Source of the DNA: Candidatus Gastranaerophilales bacterium
Lineage (GTDB): Bacteria; Cyanobacteriota; Vampirovibrionia; Gastranaerophilales; Gastranaerophilaceae
Direction: 5' to 3'
Assembly: GCA_944323955.1 (NCBI GenBank)
Contig: CALUUK010000014.1
Location: 1-35,410 of the forward strand
DNA length: 35,410 nt
The notes below the pieces were generated by a model. That model made no database searches and was not told where the DNA came from. It worked only from the letters and a program-made list of their open reading frames with translations. Shown here in pieces: positions 16,941 through 24,412 of the stretch. Both the position numbers and the translations under genes were made by a program. Numbering within the stretch: position 1 is the first letter of the stretch; each line of letters starts with the position of its first letter.

Positions 16941-17174
16941 TTAAAGATTATTTCTCAGGATTTGTTCAAGTTTTTGCCGTGTTATGTTTGTGTATTCTTC
17001 TTCATCAATAATGATTCTCGGGCCTTTTTCACACTTATCGCCGCATAAATCACCCGTTAATTTTATTTTTGCTTCCAGATGATTTTCATCCAGATAATTT
17101 TTTATAAATTCCAGATTTTCTTGATTTCCTTTTGCAAAGCAGGCACTGCCCATACAAATTTTAATTTCCCGCAT
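16941..17174 (-). CDS. Thioredoxin-like [2Fe-2S] protein, first gene of hydrogenase operon
   Basis: 77 residues with the thioredoxin-like [2Fe-2S] pattern: KICMGSACFAKGN (C7, C12) and later LCGDKCEKGP (C43, C47). It is similar in size and cysteine layout to the other small iron-sulphur protein three genes on, but distinct in sequence, so the operon carries one carrier next to each hydrogenase. It starts 86 nt downstream of the malic enzyme stop and ends 10 nt before the PAS-hydrogenase start codon. The ribosome site is weak (ACGGA). Likely delivers electrons to or from the sensory hydrogenase; this is inference from neighbourhood. Confidence 0.85.
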   Translation of the reverse strand: MREIKICMGSACFAKGNQENLEFIKNYLDENHLEAKIKLTGDLCGDKCEKGPRIIIDEEEYTNITRQKLEQILRNNL

Positions 17175-17260
17175 TATTGTAATATTTCCGTTTTCTGTTA
17201 TTTAATATAAATATCCCATAAAATCTGCGGTTTTTCAATAAGTAACAGTTTATAAAAGGG

Positions 17261-18760
17261 TTATGTGCAATTGTTTGAAATTGTTACGGGAACTTGTCTG
17301 TCCAGCGCATCAGGCAAGATATAATCACGTGAAAGTTCATCTTCTTTTACCATTGAAGCTAATGCAAAAGCGCAGTTTAATTTTATTTCATTTGTAATTT
17401 TTTTGATGTTGTTTTTTATTACTCCGTTAAATAATCCGGGAAATACCAGTGAATTATTAATCTGGTTCGGAAAATCACTTCTGCCCGAGGCTGATATAAA
17501 TGCACCGTATTCTACTGCTTTATCAGGCATGATTTCAGGTGTCGGATTTGCAAGAGCAAACACTATGGGTTTATCCGCCATTGATTTTATCATATCTTCG
17601 TTTAAAATATTTGGTGCGGATAATCCTATAAACACATCCGCGCCTTTTATTTCATCTTTTAACGGTGCTTTTGAACATTTTAAATTTGTATAGTTTGAAA
17701 TCTCTTCATGCGCAAAGTTATTCCGGCTGCGTCCTTTATATATTGCGCCGTCTATATCATACATAATAATATTTTTTGCACCGACGGAAAGAATTAATTT
17801 GCATACTGCTGTAGCTGCCGCGCCTGCTCCTGAGAAAATTATTTTTACATCTTCAATTTTTTTCTCTGCGAGGTGAAGTGCATTTAATAGTGCCGCCAGA
17901 ACTACAACTGCCGTTCCGTGCTGATCATCATGAAAAATTGGAATATCCGCTTTTTCTATTAAGGTATTTTCCACTTCAAAACATCTCGGAGCTTTTATGT
18001 CTTCTAAATTTACGCCTGAAAAAGAATTTTGCAGTAGAAGTACTGTTTCAATTATTTCATCTGCATTTTGTGTTTTTAAACAAAGAGGTATTGCACTGAC
18101 ATCACCGAGTTCCTGAAACAAAACGGCTTTTCCTTCCATAACCGGAAGCCCGGCTTCGCCGCCGATATCACCCAACCCCAAAACCGCACTGCCGTCTGAT
18201 ACTATAGCAACCGGCTTTATATGCTCTTCTTCCGTAAGCTGCGTTTCAACAACTCCGCCTGCCATTTTCCTTAATTGTAATGATTTTTCGTTTGTATCTC
18301 CGGTTAGTTTATCGCAGTTAAACATAAATAGATTTTTTGAGACACAAAGGAAAAATGTCTTTAAATCAGATACGGGTTCTTTTAAAACAGGTATTTTTAC
18401 GTTAAAATCAATGTTTTTGACTGAATCACAAATTAAACTTAAATCTATAGCTCCGAAAGAAGGCTCTATAGTATCGACAATCAGTTTTATTTTTTCAGGC
18501 TGTGTTGATGAAATCTCAAACGGATATGCGTCGATACCCAATGATGTTTTTAAAAATATTGCACGCTCGAGTGACTTTTCGTAATTAAAAGAAATAACTG
18601 CAGCCGAATTTTCTCTGTTTGTATAATCAAAAGAGGTCTCGGGATTTTCTTTTATTTTTAAACAAGATGCCGCAACACCCGGTGTATATACAATTGCCAG
18701 AGTTTTTTTGTCATTGACTTCTACTTTCGAAACTATTTTTATACCTTGATATTTTGCCAT
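17261..18760 (-). CDS. NAD(P)-dependent malic enzyme with an internal half-domain duplication
   Basis: Oxidative decarboxylation of malate to pyruvate in the cytoplasm. The usual core is seen: YTPGVA (Y25, general acid), VAIVSDGSAVLGLGDIGG (184-201), MEGKAVLF (K211, general base), APRCFEVENTL with metal-ligand acids and IPIFHDDQHGTA (D278/D279), then a Rossmann domain with FSGAGAAATAVCKL. It is 499 residues, about 100 more than common bacterial short malic enzymes. The surplus lies between Y25 and residue 184. Residues ~51-126 look like a worn copy of ~184-276 (AIFLKTSLGIDAYPFEI against AVLFQELGDVSAIPLCL; IEPSFGAIDLSLI against LQNSFSGVNLEDI). The worn copy lacks the glycine loop and catalytic lysine. 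The start overlaps the plsY stop as TAATG. Confidence 0.9.
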   Translation of the reverse strand: MAKYQGIKIVSKVEVNDKKTLAIVYTPGVAASCLKIKENPETSFDYTNRENSAAVISFNYEKSLERAIFLKTSLGIDAYPFEISSTQPEKIKLIVDTIEPSFGAIDLSLICDSVKNIDFNVKIPVLKEPVSDLKTFFLCVSKNLFMFNCDKLTGDTNEKSLQLRKMAGGVVETQLTEEEHIKPVAIVSDGSAVLGLGDIGGEAGLPVMEGKAVLFQELGDVSAIPLCLKTQNADEIIETVLLLQNSFSGVNLEDIKAPRCFEVENTLIEKADIPIFHDDQHGTAVVVLAALLNALHLAEKKIEDVKIIFSGAGAAATAVCKLILSVGAKNIIMYDIDGAIYKGRSRNNFAHEEISNYTNLKCSKAPLKDEIKGADVFIGLSAPNILNEDMIKSMADKPIVFALANPTPEIMPDKAVEYGAFISASGRSDFPNQINNSLVFPGLFNGVIKNNIKKITNEIKLNCAFALASMVKEDELSRDYILPDALDRQVPVTISNNCT

Positions 18761-19395
18761 TATTCTCTTACTTTATTTTCTTTTCCTTCGACGAGTCTTT
18801 TTATGTTATCTTTATGCAAAATAATAACAACAATTGCACATATTGCCGCAAAATATATATAATAAATATTCTGGTCGAATAAATTCATTAATATAGGCGC
18901 CATTGATATTGCAATAATTGAACCTAAAGAAACATATTTTGACAGATATGTAATAATACCCCAGACCGCAGCCATAATGAGTCCTACCGGCCAGCAAAGC
19001 GCAATGATTGTCCCTATACCTGTTGCAACTGATTTTCCGCCTTTAAATTTTAAGAATAACGGTCTGCAGTGGCCTATTATTACAAATAAAGCAGCAATAA
19101 CAGGAGATAATCCTTTAAAATGAGTAAAGTTTAAATAATGAGCGGTTAACAAAACAGGTATTGCGCCTTTAAGCGCATCTAATATCATAACAATAAAAAA
19201 CCATTTTGTTCCGAGCACTCTCTTTACATTTGTTGCTCCGGTTGAACCGGAGCCGATTTCTCTTATATCAATCCCCTTTAGGGCCTTTACAATTATATAT
19301 CCCGTCGGTATTGAACCTATTAAATATGCACTTATTGCAACACCAATCAGTTTTAATACCAACAAAGCAATATCAGCTATAATATCGGGTGTCAT
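18760..19395 (-). CDS. plsY: Glycerol-3-phosphate acyltransferase PlsY
   Basis: Integral membrane enzyme that uses acyl-phosphate to acylate glycerol-3-phosphate, the first step of phospholipid synthesis. 211 residues with about five membrane segments. The three conserved blocks are present: IGSIPTGYIIVKALKGIDIREIGSGSTGATNVKR, GHCRPLFLKFKGGKSVATGIGT, and the later STL-like segment with SKYVSLGSI. AAGGAGAG lies before the ATG, and the start overlaps the der stop by 4 nt (ATGA). The der-plsY pair is a widespread bacterial arrangement. The second acylation step could be done by a PlsC-type protein such as the one at 26591-27421. Confidence 0.95.
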   Translation of the reverse strand: MTPDIIADIALLVLKLIGVAISAYLIGSIPTGYIIVKALKGIDIREIGSGSTGATNVKRVLGTKWFFIVMILDALKGAIPVLLTAHYLNFTHFKGLSPVIAALFVIIGHCRPLFLKFKGGKSVATGIGTIIALCWPVGLIMAAVWGIITYLSKYVSLGSIIAISMAPILMNLFDQNIYYIYFAAICAIVVIILHKDNIKRLVEGKENKVRE

Positions 19396-20720
19396 TTCTT
19401 CTCTCCTTTTTCTCGTGCGGAAATTTTTATCGGGCTTCCTTTAAATCCGAATGCTTCTCTGAGTTTATTTTCAAGATATTTTGAATAATTATCTTTAAGC
19501 AAATCTTCATTATTAATGAACAAAACGAATGTAGGAGGTTGAACTTTAACTTGTGTTGTATAAAACAATTTTAAACGTTTTCCTCTTATGCTTGACGGCG
19601 GATTCATTGAAATTGCATCCATTACTACCCTGTTTAAAAGACTTGTTGATACACGTTTTGTTGATTCTGAATATACTTCTTTTGAAAGTTTGTAAAGATT
19701 TACGAGTCTTTGTTTCGTTTTTGCACTTATAAATACTTTGGGAACGTAATTTAAAAACGGCATTTCACGGTCAATTTCTTTTTCAAATTTATTAATTGTG
19801 GAAGATTGTTTATCTTCAATTAAGTCCCATTTATTTATTGCAAGAATCATTCCTTTTCCCGCATCAATAATTGTTCCTGCAATTTTTTTATCCTGATCCG
19901 AAATACCTTCGGTTGCATCAACAACCAGAACCGCAATATCACAATTTCTTATTGCACGAATAGAGCGGTCAACGGCAAATTTTTCGATTCCCCAATCAAC
20001 TTTTGATTTTTTTCTTATACCGGCTGTATCAACAAGAATAAACTCTTCGCCTTCATATTTAACTTTAGAGTCTATAGCGTCGCGCGTAGTGCCTGAAACA
20101 TCCGATACAATAACACGTTCTTTGTTTAAAAGAGCATTGACAATGGAAGATTTACCTACATTAGGTTTTCCGACAATTGCGATACGTATATTTTCGCATG
20201 GTTCTTCTTTATTCCCTGCTTCAAAGTCTTTTGTTACAAGCTCCAATAAATCTCCGACTCCGCCCGAACCATGAAGTGCTGAAATTGCGATAGGTTCTCC
20301 CAGTGCAAGAGCATAAAAATCTGTTATATTCATGAATTTATCAGGTGAATCAAGTTTGTTTACGGCCAGAAATATTTCTTTTCCGCTTTTTCTCAGAATA
20401 TTTGCAATATCATAATCAACAGGATTAATTCCGTCTTTTCCGTCAACTATAAAAATTATTTTATCCGCTTCTTCACACGCAACTTTTGCCTGGGTAAAGA
20501 TGTTGAGCATAATTTCATCTTCATCTCCGGGGATAATACCTCCTGTATCAATAACGGTGAATTCTTTTTCCATCCATTCAACATCAAAATAAATCCTGTC
20601 ACGGGTAACACCTGCGCGGTCATCTACGATTGAATGCCTTGCACCGAGTAATCTGTTTACAAATGTGGATTTACCGACATTAGGACGCCCTACTATTGCT
20701 ATTATTGGTTTATATGCCAT
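19392..20720 (-). CDS. der: GTPase Der (EngA), ribosome assembly
   Basis: Tandem-GTPase protein for 50S ribosome maturation, 442 residues from ATG 20720 (MAYKPIIAIVG). First G domain: GRPNVGKST (G1), DDRAGVTRD (G2), DTGG (G3), NKLD (G4). Second G domain: GKPNVGKSS, SGTTRDAID, DTAG, NKWD. The C-terminal KH-like domain has NPPSSIRGKRLKLFYTTQVKVQPPTFVLFIN. The start was chosen over an upstream in-frame start at 20798 because of AGGAT eight bases before and because family members begin here. der leads an operon with plsY and malic enzyme. Upstream lies a 366-bp non-coding gap with a hairpin and a fold-back element. Confidence 0.96.
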   Translation of the reverse strand: MAYKPIIAIVGRPNVGKSTFVNRLLGARHSIVDDRAGVTRDRIYFDVEWMEKEFTVIDTGGIIPGDEDEIMLNIFTQAKVACEEADKIIFIVDGKDGINPVDYDIANILRKSGKEIFLAVNKLDSPDKFMNITDFYALALGEPIAISALHGSGGVGDLLELVTKDFEAGNKEEPCENIRIAIVGKPNVGKSSIVNALLNKERVIVSDVSGTTRDAIDSKVKYEGEEFILVDTAGIRKKSKVDWGIEKFAVDRSIRAIRNCDIAVLVVDATEGISDQDKKIAGTIIDAGKGMILAINKWDLIEDKQSSTINKFEKEIDREMPFLNYVPKVFISAKTKQRLVNLYKLSKEVYSESTKRVSTSLLNRVVMDAISMNPPSSIRGKRLKLFYTTQVKVQPPTFVLFINNEDLLKDNYSKYLENKLREAFGFKGSPIKISAREKGEKK

Positions 20721-20799
20721 AAATTTATCCTGATAATTTACAGATTTTATTTTATTACAAAAAAGGTATTTATTCCAGTTTGTGTTAACCTGCGGCAAA

Positions 20800-20826
20800 G
20801 TTATGAATATAATTTTTATTCATAAC
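20800..20826. repeat. 10-bp perfect inverted repeat upstream of der
   Basis: GTTATGAATA (20800-20809) and TATTCATAAC (20817-20826) are perfect inverted arms round a 7-nt AT loop. It lies about 80 bp before the der start. It could act as an operator or as a weak terminator for galE transcription from the right; the run of T after it on the minus strand is short, so an efficient terminator is doubtful. Confidence 0.5.
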
Positions 20827-20874
20827 AAAATATAAAATTTAAGTTCCGTTCAATAATAGATTTAATATTTATCC

Positions 20875-21032
20875 TTTGGAAATTAAAAACAACTCCGGAT
20901 GCTGCGCACAGATGACATCAAGCTCAGCCAAAGCTCGCAAACTCGCTTCGCTCAGACAGTGCGAGCTGTGCCGTTTCTTCGCTGAGTTGTCATTTCTGTG
21001 CTTCGCAATGGACTTTTATTTTAATTTCCAAA
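20875..21032. repeat. MITE-like fold-back element
   Basis: A ~158-bp segment between galE and der folds on itself at several levels. The outer perfect arms are TTTGGAAATTAAAA (20875-20888) and its complement (21019-21032). Inside are GCACAGATGACA (20906-20917) facing TGTCATTTCTGTGC (20988-21001) with a 2-nt bulge, CTCAGC facing GCTGAG (20923-20928, 20981-20986), and AGCTCGCA facing TGCGAGCT (20932-20939, 20960-20967). The core is richer in GC than its surroundings. No reading frame is convincing. The form matches a miniature inverted-repeat element or a REP-type palindrome; no target-site duplication is clear. Confidence 0.65.
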
Positions 21033-21086
21033 ATCAAAATCAAAATAAAAATATATTTTGTTATGCAAAATGTTTAATACTAAAAA

Positions 21087-22073
21087 TTATTGCCGTAAAA
21101 ATTTTTCCCATTCATATGCGGATTTTATACTTTCTTCAATTGTTTTATTTGCCTGCCATCCCAGTATTTTTCTTGCTTTTGAAGAATCAGCATACAATAT
21201 CGGAGTATCTCCCTGTCTTTTTGGGGCATTTTGATATTTTATTTCTTTTCCGGTAATTTTTTTTGCAGTATCAAATACTTCTTTTACACTTGTTCCTTTT
21301 TCACTTCCAAGATTAAAACAATCCGATTTGTTATTTCCTTGCAAGTACAAATATGCCAGACGATGAGCCTGTGCCAAATCTTCCACATTTACATAATCTC
21401 TTATGCAGGTTCCGTCAGGGGTGTTATAATCCGTTCCGAATATTTTAAATGTTTTATCTTCCTCAAATATTGATTTCAAAATATTAGGGATTAGATGGGT
21501 TTCCGGTGAATGTGTTTCACCCAGTCTTATTTTGGAATCTGCGCCTGCCGCATTAAAATATCTTAAACATACAGATTTTATACCATATGCCTTGTCATAG
21601 TCTTCAAGAATATTTTCTATTATCAGTTTTGTTTTACCGTATGGATTTATAGGATTAATCGGATGATTTTCATTAATGGGAGTGTATTTTGCGTCTCCGT
21701 ATATGCTGCAGGTTGATGAGAAGACTATGTATTTGACCGAGAATTCAACCATTGCATCAAAAAGATTTAATGAACCGATAATGTTGTTTCTGTAATATTT
21801 GGAAGGGTTTTGTACACTCTCTGTTACTTCAATATATCCTGCAAAATGTATTACGGCGTCTATATTATATGTCTTAAAAACATTCCTGATTTCTTCCCTG
21901 TTTTTAAGGTCACCTTTGATGAAATTAACCTTTCCTATCGTTTTTAATGTGTTTATTGTTTCAATATGACCGTTTTCAAGATTGTCAAAAACAGCAATCT
22001 CATAACCTGCGTTCAAGAAGTTAATTGCGCAATGGCTTCCAATATATCCGGCTCCTCCCGTAATCAGTATCAT
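21087..22073 (-). CDS. galE: UDP-glucose 4-epimerase
   Basis: Short-chain dehydrogenase of the extended type that interconverts UDP-glucose and UDP-galactose with bound NAD, in the cytoplasm. The N-terminus MILITGGAGYIGSHCAINFL holds the GxxGxxG nucleotide loop. VIHFAG, then SSTCSIYGD and the catalytic YGKTK (Tyr-x-x-x-Lys), follow. PINPYGKTKLIIE, YFNAAGA, and TPDGTCIRDYVNVEDLAQAH near the C-terminal half are characteristic of GalE. 328 residues, normal. Its ATG overlaps the mscS stop (ATGA) after AAAGGAAAATATTCA. It is last in the operon read from 24273. Supply of galactose for surface glycans is likely. Confidence 0.94.
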   Translation of the reverse strand: MILITGGAGYIGSHCAINFLNAGYEIAVFDNLENGHIETINTLKTIGKVNFIKGDLKNREEIRNVFKTYNIDAVIHFAGYIEVTESVQNPSKYYRNNIIGSLNLFDAMVEFSVKYIVFSSTCSIYGDAKYTPINENHPINPINPYGKTKLIIENILEDYDKAYGIKSVCLRYFNAAGADSKIRLGETHSPETHLIPNILKSIFEEDKTFKIFGTDYNTPDGTCIRDYVNVEDLAQAHRLAYLYLQGNNKSDCFNLGSEKGTSVKEVFDTAKKITGKEIKYQNAPKRQGDTPILYADSSKARKILGWQANKTIEESIKSAYEWEKFLRQ

Positions 22074-22939
22074 TGAATATTTTCCTTTTGTTCTTCCGCT
22101 TTATTTACTACAATTTGAGGGAACGGAATTTCTATTCCTTCTTTTTCAAATCTTTCTTTTATCATTTGGTTAAATTTGCGTTTAATAATCCATTGTTCCT
22201 GCGGGGTTGTTTTTATTCTTGCCAGAATTTCTATTGAGGAGTCGCCAAAAGAGTCTAAACCGCATACTTCAATGTCGGATAAAACAAATTTTGAATATTC
22301 GGGATTTTCTTTAAGTTCGCGCCCTAAATCTTTCAGGACTTCTAAAGCATGTGTAACATTTGTTTTATATGCTACTCCTATTCTGAACAGAGGAAATGAG
22401 AAATTTTTGGTTTGATTGATAATTGTATCAATTTGACCGTTTCTCATATAATGAACATCTCCGTTATATGCTCTTATTACAATCATTGTGAGTGTTATTT
22501 TCTCAACTGTGCCTGTTGAGTTGTTTACTGTGACATAGTCGCCTACTCTTAATTGTCCCGTTAAAATTATTGACAGTCCCGTGAATAAGTCTTCGACAAA
22601 CTTTTTGCCTCCAAAACCAACTGCAACACCTAATACTCCTGCCGTTGCAAGTATAGGTTTCATGTTTATACCGAAGTTCTCAAGAATGTTGGTTGCAAAA
22701 AACAATATAATCAGGGCATTTATAATATAAAGTCCCAGTTGCTTTAACGTATGATAATGTTTTTTGGTTTCATTATCTTTTATTTTTTCTATAGCTTTGT
22801 CAAAGAATATTTGTATACCTTTATTTACAAATTTCAGTACTATGAAGAAAAGTATAATTTCAATTAATGTTTTGCCAATAAGCAAAATATCTATCTTTTC
22901 CGCCTGCGTCATTATAATCTGTTTTATTATTTCTTCCAT
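22070..22939 (-). CDS. Small-conductance mechanosensitive channel (MscS family)
   Basis: Inner-membrane channel that opens on hypo-osmotic shock. 289 residues from ATG 22939, which has GGAG six bases upstream; earlier in-frame starts lack a ribosome site. Two or three N-terminal membrane helices are followed by the pore helix region ATAGVLGVAVGFGGKKFVEDLFTGLSIILTGQLRVGDYVTV, the MscS hallmark of alternating Gly/Ala. The cytoplasmic beta domain begins GTVEKITLTMIVIRAYNGD. The C-terminus (FPQIVVN) is the common MscS ending. It lies between galE and two exported-protein genes on the same strand; a functional link with them is not evident. Confidence 0.92.
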   Translation of the reverse strand: MEEIIKQIIMTQAEKIDILLIGKTLIEIILFFIVLKFVNKGIQIFFDKAIEKIKDNETKKHYHTLKQLGLYIINALIILFFATNILENFGINMKPILATAGVLGVAVGFGGKKFVEDLFTGLSIILTGQLRVGDYVTVNNSTGTVEKITLTMIVIRAYNGDVHYMRNGQIDTIINQTKNFSFPLFRIGVAYKTNVTHALEVLKDLGRELKENPEYSKFVLSDIEVCGLDSFGDSSIEILARIKTTPQEQWIIKRKFNQMIKERFEKEGIEIPFPQIVVNKAEEQKENIQ

Positions 22940-23012
22940 AATTTTCTCCGTTTTTATCTGTATAACTATTAACCGACTAAATGAAATTACAGTCAATAAT
23001 ATATGGAGTTAT

Positions 23013-23588
23013 TTATACATTCCATTCGGGATAGTAGTATAAGAGTATTGTGTTTCTCGGAGTTATTTTACAATGTCCGCCGATAATTAAATTTGTAAAA
23101 GATCCGACAAACGGAATAGGGGTTAATGCCCATTTTATGGGAAGAACCATAATTGTTAAATCAAGTCCTCTGTGAATATAGGTGCTTTTTAATTTCCTCG
23201 AATCAATATCCGGAATTTTAAAATCATCTATAATAATCTGGCTCGGAATTCCGTTTAAACCTCTTGTGGTATAGGTCTTAATTCTGGCGGTTACTAATGT
23301 ATCTTTTTTTATAATGACTTTATTGTTCAGTTTTACGTTTTGTTTAACGATAAATTCTACGGTATCTCCGTCTTGCAGTCCTTTTTTGGTAGTTATTTCT
23401 TTTTTTATCTGAAGTTTTATGACAGCTCTGTCGGTACTTTCGTAGTTATAATTTGTATTAACTTCATATTCATCAAAAACTTTATCTTTTAAGTTTTCTT
23501 CAATAAATTCATCTCTTAAAATCTCTGCACCGGCGGTATTGATACCAAAAACCAATAATAATATGAATATCAGAAACTTTTTATTCAT
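23013..23588 (-). CDS. Exported protein of unknown function
   Basis: 191 residues with a clear signal peptide (MNKKFLIFILLLVFGINTAGA, cut probably after AGA). The rest is rich in beta-type residues: GDTVEFIVKQNVKLNNKVIIKKDTLVTARIKTYTTRG suggests a small barrel-like domain around residues 70-115, reminiscent of periplasmic proteins that set barriers or couplings, but I do not recognise the family. A hydrophobic stretch LTIMVLPIKWALTPIPFVGSFTNLIIGGH lies at about 145-173. The ATG overlaps the upstream M48-like gene by 8 nt, so both are made together and may act together in the envelope. Confidence 0.75.
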   Translation of the reverse strand: MNKKFLIFILLLVFGINTAGAEILRDEFIEENLKDKVFDEYEVNTNYNYESTDRAVIKLQIKKEITTKKGLQDGDTVEFIVKQNVKLNNKVIIKKDTLVTARIKTYTTRGLNGIPSQIIIDDFKIPDIDSRKLKSTYIHRGLDLTIMVLPIKWALTPIPFVGSFTNLIIGGHCKITPRNTILLYYYPEWNV

Positions 23589-24273
23589 ATTTTATATTTT
23601 CCCTTGAACCTGTTTCGATTTTTTCCTGCAATTTTCTTCTGTTTTCAATTGAAGATAAAAGAAAATGCTGATATGATTCATTTGTTAAATATTCATTATC
23701 CTTAAGAAATGCAGGGTATTGAAAGTATATATATTCATAGATGTTAGCTAATCTTTTTGAAGTTAGATTGTGGTGCGAAAATCTGTCAATACGTTTTTGC
23801 GGATATGATTTATTTATAAAAGTAATGAGTGCCAGAGGATTGTATCCCGCTTTAACCATAAAATCAACGGCTCTTTTATCAAAAAGAATTTCATATTTCT
23901 TAGGTGCAAGTTTTATTTGTGCCGAACTTACAAAACCTTTCATTAAACCCGAGTATGATTCTGCAGTCTTGCATATTTCACGCGCCAAAAAAGCAGCTAT
24001 TTCCGCATCATCCGATGCAAATTTAATATAATCTTTGTATACTACTATTTGTCGTCTTGTAAGACTTGCTTCAATAGGTGTCTTGCTTGTTTTTTTGTCG
24101 TATACAAAGGCCATTCTTACATCAATTTTATTGGAATTTAAAAGTTTAAATCCGATATTACTTATTCTGTTTTGAATTTGCATATCGTTTAATATAGTCT
24201 CTGCTTCTGTTTCGGCAAATACAATGCCTGAAAACATCACAAAGCAAGCAAAAATGCAAAAAATCTTTTTCAT
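23581..24273 (-). CDS. Exported M48-peptidase-like protein lacking the zinc motif
   Basis: 230 residues from ATG 24273, with signal peptide MKKIFCIFACFVMFSGIVFA. The body follows the plan of periplasmic M48 peptidases (BepA/LoiP type). DDAEIAAFLAREICKT stands where active enzymes have DEAELAAVLAHEIGH, so both histidines of HExxH are replaced. KYEILFDKRAVDFMVKAGYNPLALITFI matches the EADxxGxxLMxxAGYxP segment, but the third zinc ligand position is also unclear. HHNLTSKRLANI resembles the THPPxxxR segment. The fold is therefore probably kept without proteolysis, suggesting a chaperone or scaffold role; this is inference. Starts further upstream (to 24336) would run into the promoter. Confidence 0.7.
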   Translation of the reverse strand: MKKIFCIFACFVMFSGIVFAETEAETILNDMQIQNRISNIGFKLLNSNKIDVRMAFVYDKKTSKTPIEASLTRRQIVVYKDYIKFASDDAEIAAFLAREICKTAESYSGLMKGFVSSAQIKLAPKKYEILFDKRAVDFMVKAGYNPLALITFINKSYPQKRIDRFSHHNLTSKRLANIYEYIYFQYPAFLKDNEYLTNESYQHFLLSSIENRRKLQEKIETGSRENIKYE

Positions 24274-24295
24274 ATAATTTCCGTTTCTCAAAATT

Positions 24296-24324
24296 ATTAT
24301 AATATCCCGTATTAAAATATGCAA
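24296..24324 (-). promoter_or_regulatory. Promoter of the M48-like/mscS/galE operon
   Basis: On the minus strand TTGCAT (24324-24319), 17 nt, TATAAT (24301-24296). Transcription would start near 24289, about 16 nt before the ATG at 24273. It is divergent from the tilS promoter about 55 bp away. Confidence 0.6.
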
Positions 24325-24377
24325 AATTACATGCATAAATTTTTACAATAAGTTTTAACTGACAATGAAGCTGAAAG

Positions 24378-24406
24378 TTGCGGCTCTGCGTCAGGTCTGG
24401 TATAAT
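24378..24406 (+). promoter_or_regulatory. tilS promoter, extended -10, leaderless type
   Basis: TTGCGG (24378-24383), 17-nt spacer, TATAAT (24401-24406) preceded by TGG, giving the extended -10 form TGnTATAAT. Only six bases (ATCCGT) separate the -10 from the tilS ATG at 24413, so the transcript should start at or next to the start codon. Confidence 0.65.
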
Positions 24407-24412
24407 ATCCGT

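Noticed and set aside
12338-17174. Electron-bifurcating HydABC hydrogenase
   Set aside because: No NuoF-like flavin/NAD subunit gene is present, and the small [2Fe-2S] proteins lack the NuoE N-terminal part.
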